DNA from: Zygaena filipendulae
Taxonomy: Eukaryota; Arthropoda; Insecta; Lepidoptera; Zygaenidae
DNA: 64,000 nt
Reading direction: 5' to 3'
Assembly (NCBI GenBank): GCA_907165275.2
Contig: OU015674.1
Location: 4,117,001 to 4,181,000, forward strand
Shown: piece after piece, positions 19,691 through 30,700 of the stretch
How the letters are laid out: each line of letters begins with the position of its first letter
How positions within the stretch are numbered: position 1 is the stretch's first letter
Translations under genes and position numbers: made by a program
Notes under the pieces: generated by a model
Databases searched by the model: none
Told to the model about the DNA's origin: nothing
The model's input: the letters and a program-made list of their open reading frames with translations, nothing else

Positions 19691-20375
19691 CATAGATATT
19701 AGATATAATTATAAGCAAAAACTTCAATACGTTATTGACAGTAAAATTATTAAATCATAAGCAATATTATAAATACGGTATCCGCTAAACTTCTTTACCT
19801 TTTAGGTTATAATATTTACCTACTTAGGTACCTACTGAAGTTACATAACATTAAAATAATCTGATAACTTCATTATCTACGCAGGTGCAATGATCCTTTC
19901 AAACCAACATTACGTATGACCGTATGACTTACCCACACTTATAAGTTAGGTCATTTAAGAATTCTTTTTGTTCACGAATTATGGTTTAAAATGAAGTGAT
20001 TTTTTCTATAGTCTAGTAATTAGCTAGTTTGATGATTGTTTTAGGTAGGTATAATGTAGGTAGGTAGGTACAATCGGCATTAGGTGTGGGCAAAGATTAA
20101 GGAGACTAATACTACGTAAAGAAGCGACACTCCGCTAACGTCGTGCCTCCCCATACGTCGTAGGTAACGTGTACCACGCCTAGTGGTAATAGCGCTGAAG
20201 GACCGAATTGTAACCGCTGTATGTTTAGAGAATTTCTCTAATATTTAGGTACATGAATGGTAGTTAGTTTTTCTTGATTTTTAATTTACAGACAATTTTT
20301 ATTTTTATTTTCTACGTATTCTAAACAAAGTAACGTCATTCACACATCAAATTGATTCCCGAGATTGAAGACTAG

Positions 20376-20405
20376 TATAAATCGCCGATCGTTCCGAATC
20401 ACATT
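20376..20405 (+). promoter_or_regulatory. Candidate core promoter (TATA box and initiator)
   Basis: TATAAAT at 20376-20382 is followed 19-25 bases later by AATCACATT, an initiator-like sequence. A consensus-like donor (AAG|GTAAGC) lies at 21187/21188. Together they could give DHCR24 a non-coding first exon or long leader ahead of its ATG at 21797. This is inference; no transcript evidence is available. Confidence 0.35.
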
Positions 20406-21796
20406 TCAAACTTCCGAAACAATCAAACGTCGAGTTCATATCTTAAAGCGAGCGTACCTAACGAGTAATGTTCTCAAAAAGTGGAATAGTCCTAGTACCT
20501 ACACACCGTTTGACAGATTGAAACCAAACTTTGCATGCTGAGCAATGTCAACGTGAAATGTTTTTTGATATGATGTACCATTGTCCAATAATCACCTAAA
20601 AACTCCATTACGTTAATATTGAAAAAACTTAAACAAAAAAAATGCGCCAAAAATTTCACATTCTAGTGAAAAATCAAATTTCGAATTGTTCGCATACAAG
20701 GAACGGATTATAACATGGTTAGGTCCGGAAGACTAATAGGTAAATTGCGACTATTTTGTTTTCTTCTGCAAAATACTTTTAACTTTTCTTCTTGTTTGTA
20801 AACAAAAAAGTCACGTTTGAAGATCCCAGTAATTACTAATTTCACCCATGAGTACTGGAAGTTCAATCACAGTTTTCATTTTAAATGCGCTCACATTGAA
20901 TTTGAACATTTGAAATCCATTTGAGCGCGATAAAATCGAGTAATTCAGACTTCAAGTTTCTCAGATTTAAAAAACTGGCTCGCACACTCGCAGCCCTGCT
21001 GATAAACGCACACATACCTACAAAACGTGTGCAGACATGCCGGGCGTCCTTGGTGGTAGAAAGTACATAAATCGATTCGTTTGTATGGAGTGTTACAAAT
21101 GTGATACGGGCAACTGATCAGTCTGCCGGCAGATATGGTCCTATTACCGCGTATCTAACAGTTTATTTTAGTTCCGCCTCAAGAAAGGTAAGCGATTTGG
21201 TTTTTAAGGAATTCTAGTATTATTGATTTATTTATTTATCGATTTATTTTAAAGTTATATTTTGTTAACAACAAAAATAAATATTTTTAAGATAGGTAGG
21301 TACTATATGATTCATCTCCGGATCCCAAACTATTCTTTTAGTGCTTAGGTCCTCTTGCGTTATTCAAATTTTTCTGTATTTACAAAAATGCTCAACTAAC
21401 TGGTGGTTTAGGATTCTCTTTGAATCTCATAGTTCTGGAATAGGTCAAAAGTTGAAATGATGATAACTTACTCAACTTCCGCAAGAACCATTGCTCCAAG
21501 CTAAGCTTGAGATCAGTATGAACCACATGAAAATCCGTTCAGTAGTTTCGGAGAACTGATGAATTCACGCTAAGCGAACAAAAAAACAGGAACAATCCCT
21601 TTTTGTTTTTGTTACTGTTTTCTGTTTTGTCTTTTAGGTAGGTAATTCAGTTGTACATTATGTGTACAATTGAATTACTTAGTTACTTTTGATGCTGACT
21701 GTACAGTACGATATGTAGCTGGTAGTACTGAAAGCGAGTATATTTTTTAATACGTGATGATAGATTCGTACTCTGGTCCTGAAAGAAGACCACGCG

Positions 21797-24700
21797 ATGG
21801 AAACGGAAAACCTGTCGGAGTACATCCTGGTGGAATACCGGTGGGTGGTGGTATTAGTGGGGCTGGTGCCGCTGTCGATCCTGTGGAAGATGTACTGCAG
21901 CGTCAGGAACCGCCTGGTGTTCAGGCTTAACAGTGCGCCAAAAATGCACGACTCCAAAGTGAAAGCTGTGCAGCGCCAGGTGAGGTATTTATATTGCCAG
22001 GATACACAACACATTTTGTTTTCTTCTTACGAACTTTCGTATAGGTAATATAGGTAAGTATATTGCATTTAGCCAGTCAGAAGATATATGTATAAAGTAA
22101 GCACCTTCCCGGACAAATAACTGTGCGATCGATATGATACCGATTTGGTCTTTGATACAAGGTCAAGTCTTGGCTGGCTGGCGACAGGCGCACGCAGCTC
22201 TGCACCGCGCGCCCCACCTGGCAAACGATGTCTTTCCGACAAGGCATCTACAAGAAAACCTTCACCAACATCAGAGTCAATCTTGTGGACGTGCTGGAAG
22301 TCGACACCGAGAATATGGTAACTAGTTCAATAGGGATGTGGACTACTTTTGAAAATCAAAATTCTAATTAGTCCGTCAGTTAGAAAATAAAAAAACAATA
22401 GACACGTATTTTTTGCTTTTTCTAATAAATTAAAATATACAGAGATAAAGCGCATTAAAGTTGAGGGTGAGGGGGTCGTGACGTCACTAACTGCTAAAAC
22501 CGCCATACAAACTGTCAGAATAGTGACGTCACGCGAAATTTCAACTCAATATATCGCCGTTATTTTTTGATTGCGTAAAAAAAGAAAAAATACGTGTCCA
22601 ATATTTTTTAATAATCTACAAGACGTACTAAAAAATAAAAATTTGTCAACATGCCCATTAAGTTAGGTCTCAGTCGTTTTCTTTGATAAAATTGAGGACT
22701 CTTCCCCTATGATCTCATGATAATATAGGTAATATTATGAACTCAACCACACTCATAGTCCGGTATCAGATTTATTTAGATGTGGTTTTCCAATCGATCG
22801 TCAGCCCAGATTGTTTGTCTGATAGTTCATACAAAATTTATTACATTTCTGATGAGGCCCATTTACAAAAATTAAGAACTATAACACAAATAATATAATA
22901 CTATACTACTATAAGAAGGGCGTCCTATAACAATTTATGAACTCAACCATACCGTTTACCCATACCCAACCATAATGTTTTCTTTGTTCAAATTAATATT
23001 CGGCTGTTCTTACTTATACATTCAACCGGATTGTGCTTTTCTGTATCCAAATGTTATTAAAAGACAATCCGTGATCAATGATGAACTCGACCAAAATTAT
23101 AGATATTCACTTTCCCGTCCTATAATAATGTCACTCGATCACAACGTTACTCGGCTAAAGAGCGAATACCTAGGTACCATCGCTTCTGAGGAAGGTACTC
23201 TTGGCCCTTAGGTAGGTAGGACAGAAGGCCAATTCAGGGTCTCGGTAAACACTAAATCGAACCTCTCCCGCCTCGATAAGGGTCTTCCCACATACCTACA
23301 TGTATCAATTTTAACATATTATTGGCATTGGGTCTATCATCCGTCGCCCTTTACGATTTAGAAGCGGAGAATTGACTATCAAGTAGGTACGAAGTTGAAA
23401 CTTACACAGCAGTAATTTGAAAAATTTGAATTTAACATTAATTCGCAAGAAAATCACCGAGGGGAATGCATAAGTAAATATGAATTGGTGTTTCGTACGT
23501 TTACTTTTGAATATAAATCAATAATATTCAAAATTATTCAAAATTGCAGACAGTACGGTGTGAGCCTCTAGTGAACATGGGACAGTTATCTCAAGCCCTG
23601 GAGCCATTTGGCGTGGCGCTGGCTGTGGTCCCGGAGCTGGACCAACTGACCGTTGGAGGTCTAGTAATGGGGACTGGGATTGAGACCTCTTCACATATCT
23701 ATGGCCTATTCCAGCATATCTGCCTTCAGTATGAGCTGGTCCTCGCAGATGGCTCTGTCGTCACTTGTAGCAAGGTTTGTTCATCCGTGACCGCTATACA
23801 AGTATACTATGTCACTAGGATGCCCTGTCCTAACTAGTTGTCCCCTGTGGTTTCACCCGCGGTAATTTCGGAGTTCCCACGGGAATACAGGGATAAACTA
23901 TACACATAAACCTTTCTCTTGAATCATTCTCTCTATTGGTGAAAACCGCATTAAACCGAATTGGTTGTCTGGAAGAGATCGCAACTATGCGGTAAAACCG
24001 CCATTTGCATTTTCGTTTCTTTAGGTATTGTAATATTATTATTTTATGTGCAATAAATAAATAAATAAAATCCGTTCAGAAGTTATTGGGTTTATTGCGA
24101 ACAGACAGACAGACAGAGGCGGTGGAGGACTTTGTTTCATAATATTATGTAGAGCTAATAAAAAGAAACTCGATAGTCACAAGTATCATGGTGAAGGCGA
24201 GAAGCACCCTCGTAACGCCTCCTGTGACGCATATCCGGAATGCAAATAGAAAATGTTCAAGATCATTGGGAAATTTAATACCCTGAAAAATATTGAACTT
24301 TTACTCGTAACCTTTTCAATGGCATATTATATGTATAATTGTCTTATATGCTTGCTTTTTTCAGGACGAAAACCCCGACCTTTTCTATGCGGTACCATGG
24401 TCATATGGAACTCTTGGGTTTCTGACGTCAGTTGTTATCAAAATTGTTCCCGCTAAGAAGTGAGTCAATTGGTGATAACTATGATAATTAATTGATAAAA
24501 AAAACTATAAGATATCAATAGGCAACCATTTACATATACTACCTACTCGTAGACACACGTTTTTATTGTTAAGTCATATTATTTTATTAGCTGTACCCCG
24601 CGGTTTCACCCGCGGAAATTTCGGAGATACCGCAGGAATTCGAATTTTCAAAAATCCTTTCTTGGCGGATGCCTACGTGCCAAATTTCAGCGAAATTCGT

Positions 24701-27700
24701 TCAGTAGTTTCGGCTGTGCGTTGATAGATGAGTCAGTCTGGTTTGCCTTTTGTATATGTACTAGCTGACCCGAGCGGTTTCACCCGTGGTAATTTCGGAG
24801 TTCCCGTGGGAATTCCAGGATAAAATATAGTTATAAACCTTCCTCATGAATCACTCTATCTATTGGTGAAAACCGCATCATAATCCGTTGCGTAGTTTTA
24901 ACGATTTAAGCATACATAAGGGATAAAGGGACAGAGAAAGCGACTTTGTTTTGTAACATTTAGTGATTTAGATAAATTCGCAGGTGAAACAGATTTCCAT
25001 AAAATCTGGAAGGAGACTTTGTGTAGTTACCGAGGAAGGTCGTAGAAACAGAATAGAAAATAACAGATAGAAGGGACATCAACTGAGTTTAGTATGAGAA
25101 CAGATGAAAACCAGTATTGCCGGGTGATTTCCGCACACAAAACTATTCATCACGTACTATAATTAACGTTAAGAAATATACTAAACGCTTTATGGTTTTG
25201 TTTTTACTTAGTCTGCATTCTTTTCACAATTCACAGTGTTGGGAATATTGTGGTAAATGGTAAATACACCTACTTGGGATGGCAGCAGAAGAATTTTTGG
25301 GCAAGTTAGAGCATTTGCTCTAACTTCCTTCGCAACTGTGTTGCGCCTGCCCCACCTACACGACCTCTCTAGTTAACATATTTGCTCTGTATCGTAGACT
25401 ACTTTTTATCCCTGAGCAACAAGTTCCAGCCGGAATTCTAGTCTAGGAACAGCTAGTCAATAATATTTATTATCGAAATAAATAATTATGAAGATTCATT
25501 TATTCATTAATCCATAGAAGATTATCTGTGATAGAAGTATACTATTAAATATTGATATGTATGGATACAAAAATTTGAATGAATTCGGAGTTCCTGTGGG
25601 AATTCCAGGATAAGTTACTTCTCAGGAACTCTGTTGCTTTCTATGAGCGAAAGAATTTTTAAAATCGGTTTATTAGTTTTTGAGTTTATCCATTACAAAC
25701 AAATCTTTTCTCTTTTTCATATTTATTAATATAATTATAAACATATTACTTATCTCGAAGGACGAATTAATATCACACCGTATACTATAAACAAAATATG
25801 GCAACGTTTTCAGGTATGTCCGTGTGCAATATCACCCGTACACAAATTTCCCTGATTTAGCTGACAGGGTACGCCAGGAGTCCCTGAAAGAAAAACCCCA
25901 TCAGTTTGTTGAAGCACTGGTCTACAGCAAGGACAGTGGAGTGGTGATGACTGGAGATATGGCCGATGAAGTTGGTGATGATGGACAGGTCAGCACGCAG
26001 TATTTAGCATAAAAGTTAATTTATTGAATGACTGAAAGATTAAAATGATCGCATATCATAATTATCGGTCATGTCGTTAGACAAAAAAACACAAAACTAA
26101 AAAGCTAAAAATAACAAAATACAGATTTAATCCAACAGACAAGAATACACGTAATACCTACTACTATTGGTTTGTGCTACCATTTTTATTTTTATTACTT
26201 TTGTGTTTTTTGGAAGTCGGTTTTAATTTTTTTGTTAAAAATTTGTTTATTTCTTGCTTTTAAGTGAGACGGTTTGTAATTTATCTAAGTTACAATAGCC
26301 TAATGTCAACTGCTCATCACCTTTTACAAAATGTTACTTTTCCCGATTCAGGGACGTTAATTTTTGAGGAGTTCTCCTGGTACATCACTATCAGTTCCAC
26401 TTTGCCATATACGTTGTGAGTTGTGACGAGCATAAATTGTTTAGGAACAATATTAAAGTTAACGAATCGGAACTCGTGCAATACCTATTATTGAGTAGTT
26501 CCGATGACCATCTGTGGTCTTTATCATCAGTTCCACTTCTTCAAATTTTGCTTTCCGAAAGCAAAAAAACGATTTACTATAAAAAATACCCAAGTCGCTA
26601 TAGATGTGCCTATAATTTTTGAAGAGTTCCCTCGATTACTCTAAGATCCCATCATCAGATCTCAATTTGGTGATAAAAGGACAAACCTGGAAATATACCC
26701 TTCCAAACAAAAAAACAATTTTCCAAATCGGTATAATTGAAACCCGTGAAATACGTATTATTGTTGATTAGTTCCGATGACCATCTTTGGTCTTCATCAT
26801 CAGTTCCACTTCTTCAAATTTTGCTTTCCGAAAGCAAATGAACGATTCACTATAAAAAATACTCAAATCGCTAAGGTGTGCCTATAATTTTTGAAGAGTT
26901 CCCTCGATTTCTCCAAGATCCCATCATCAGATCCCGACTTGGTGGCAATGGGACCTAATTGGGAGTAAACCCTTTCAAACAAAAAAATAATTTTTGAAAT
27001 CGGTCGTCGTCTTCGAGTAATCGGTGAACATACATTAAAAAAAACATACATACAATCGAATGCATAACCTTCTCCTTTTTGGAAGTCGGTTAAAAAGTAA
27101 TACGTGAAAGAATATATCAGTATAGTTAGTTTGGTTGTATTGATACTGACTGTCCCCGGGGAATTCCGGGATAAAAAGTACAAATGTCTTTCTCTGTAGG
27201 TACCACGTGTATGCAAAATTTCATGATGATTGGTTCAGCCGCTAAGCCGTGGGAGCGTAACAAACAAACAAACACAAAAACTTACATTTGCATTTATAAC
27301 ACATAGTAAGAATAACTTAATAATATACTTACCATTTTTATTCCAGCTGAACCGAATAGGCAAGTGGTACGCGGAGTGGTTCTTCATTCAAGTGCGCAAA
27401 CATTTGGACAGATATCGGAAGGGAGACACGAAGACAGCCGTGGACTACATCCCACTCCGGGATTACTACCATAGACATTCCAAGAGCTTGTTTTGGGAAC
27501 TGCAGGTCGGTCCTAGTGTTTGTCATTTATTGAAATAACTAGCTGTTCCCCGCGGTTTCACCCGCGTTAGTTTCGGAGATCCCGTGGAAACTCCGGGATA
27601 AAAGTAGCCTATGTCCTTCTCTGTACCCGTGACAACGTGTATGCAAAATTTCGTGGTGATCGGTTGAGCCGCTTAGCTGTGAAAGCGTAAAAAACAAACT

Positions 27701-30700
27701 AACTAACGAACAAACCAACATACACACTTTCGCATTTATAATATTTGTAAGGATAAAGTGTTTCAAATGAGAATGCGTGTAAGTAATAACGCGCGTGATC
27801 TAGGTAAGTATCCTCCTCAGTAGTTTTAGGTTTGAGTCGCCTCACGACAAGCTATATAGGTACAAGGTTAGTATGAAGTTCCCTCATCCTCTTTTCGCCA
27901 GGACTTACGAATTAATCCGTTTCGTCAACCCCATGTCAGAGATTATAAATAGAACATGATGTTTTTATGTACCAGGACATCGTACCATTTGGGAACAATC
28001 CAATATTCCGGTACCTCTTCGGGTGGCTGATGCCTCCGGAGGTCGCATTGTTGAAGCTGACTCAGCCAGCGGCGGTCACCAAGCTGTACGACCGCGCCCA
28101 CGTCATTCAGGATATGCTGGTGCCTATCGAGTGCTTGGAGAAGTCCGTTGATGTCTTCCACGAGGAGATAGAGGTTTGTTTCGGCATTTTATTTAAAAAG
28201 GCGAGTTGGTAATATACATAACTAATATACCTACATAATATCAACTCATTCTTTCCAAAAATGTCGTGAACGGAACGAAAGGAATGACGGATTCTCACAA
28301 GAGAGGTCTTGACATTTAAATGCTTTCACCTCTTGAAGAAAGTTTTGGGGATTGAAGTTTTGCTGGCTTAGCTGGCTAATAACCAAAGTGTCGTTGACTG
28401 GTTCAGTAAAAACTCTAATTTAAGAAATGAGTTTCATCTAGGAACATTAAGACGTGATCACTCCTAATTACCATACTTATTATTTGATAAGGTTTGCACA
28501 ATGATGTACAAAAACATGATGTTGAGATTGCACTATGTTTTTATACAGCGTGTGAGTGTGTGTGCGTACGTGCATGCGTGTGTCTGTGTCTGTACGTACT
28601 TATGTTTGTTAAAAATAAACTCCGTAACCGTTGAATGGATTTTCGTGAAATTTTCTAAGTACCCATATACAGTGAAACTTGGTTAAGTGGGACCTGGATA
28701 AGTGAGAAACCTCCATAACTGGAACTCATGCTGAGGTCCCAACACTTTGGCACTGAATTACCTCTGTTAGTGGGACGAGGTAAACCTCTATATCTGGGAT
28801 TTGTTCTTTCGATTTATCATCATAGATAACATTGTTTGTTTACTCATTCTTATTCTACCCACAAATTCCACACGTACCTAATTCCAAGTACGTAAGTAAA
28901 TTTTGAGCTTCAATTACCTTCAGTTTTAGTTTCGCTTTACTATCATACAGATGTTTATTTGAAAAATGTCAAAACGAAAGCTACAATCGTTATCATTACG
29001 TGAAAAACTGAAGTTAATATCCGTTTATGAAAGTGGGAAGACACGCGAAGAAGTTTGTGCCGAATTTAATGTGCCCTATTAATGGAACCCTCTGTAAATG
29101 AGACAGATATTTATTTATACCTGTATATCTGAGACACTGGGTAAGTGGAATACCTCTATAAGTGAAACGACATTGTAGGTCCCTTGATGTCTCACTTAAC
29201 CAGGTTTCACGTAATTATTTTAGATACTGCAATATGTCATAGTAGGTATTTTTCACAACGCAAAAATGTATAAGACCACCTGAAATTTGCCCAATTACAA
29301 CCGAGGGGATTAGCAGTTTTCCTTTTTTCCTTTCTTAATTTCAAACAATTGCAGGTGTATCCGATGTGGCTGTGCCCCTTCAAACTATTTAACAAGCCGG
29401 GCTTGTTGCGTGTGACGTCAGGAAGCGACTGGCAAATGTTCATCGACATCGGCGTCTACGGCGTGCCTAAAGCAAAGGGCTTTGAAACTGTGAGTACAGT
29501 AGCATTATTGTAAAAGAAAAACCGACTTAGTGTTTTGAAGTCGGTTTAAATTTTTTGTTAAAATTTTATATATTTTTCGCTTTTGAGTGGGTTGGTTTAT
29601 AAAGTGACAATTTATATCTACCCAAATCGCTATGCTGTGCCTGTAATATTTGAAGAGCTCCCTCGATTTCTCCAAGATCTCATTTTTTTTTTTTTTTTTT
29701 TTTTTTTTATAAATTCCTTTATTGGTCATAAAACAAGATTACAAGTAATACCTAGACACAGTCATGGCACACAAAATCATAACTACTGTATGTTTAGGAG
29801 ACCGAAGTCTATTAAAACATATACCTACATATCTATGTGGTAAAGGTAATACATTTTAACTAACGTACTTACATAAATTTATCATTATGGACACTTTTGT
29901 TGAGTATTCATATATACGTTCTTTTAATTATCTAGAAGTATAGAAACCTGGTAGGCACACATCACAATTTCAATATAAAATCTAAATGAATTTGTGAACA
30001 ATTCATTGTACCTAATCGATGTCATATCCTCAGTCGAATTATTTCGTCTGAGGTCATATCGAGATGACATCAATTAAAAAAAAAGTTAAGTCATACCTGC
30101 TTCAGACAATATTTTGTACATAGTTTCGTGCTACGATATTAGACCGTATCAATTACGTTCACAAGAATTAATATGCATTTTGACAGATGTAATGCTTTTA
30201 AATCATTACCTATTCAGTTGTTGTGGATTCACGAGTTGCCGGTATATCGAGATCGTAACTAAGAATATAGTGATGGGGCAAGCGGTATCTGTTGTAAGTG
30301 TTACGATATGGTATATTCTGGAATCGCGTTTTTCCGATTGATGAAACCAGACTATTTGTATGAAAGGGATTTTTGAGTATATAGAAATCGTATGTTAATT
30401 TTAAGATGTATTCAGATAAGTATGGGTATCCAATATTTTTGTGTAATTTGTGTAAGTTTGTATAGAAAGGAGTATTAAATGCAATTTTTAGTGCCTTATT
30501 TTGGATCACCTGTAATTTTTCGATATTTGATTTACATGTACTGCTCCAAACAGGAGCAGCGTAAGTAATACATGGTCGAATCAAGGTGGAATAAATTTGA
30601 AGTTTGGTATTAGGACTTAAGTTTGTTTTACGATTCATTATAGGACTTAGTGCATTTAGTGCTTTGATACTTTTTTGGTGGATGTTGCTAACGTGACATG

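Noticed and set aside
21722..21796. Good-looking acceptor (TTCTTTCAG) on the minus strand just upstream of the DHCR24 ATG
   Set aside because: No minus-strand coding exon follows it; treated as chance.
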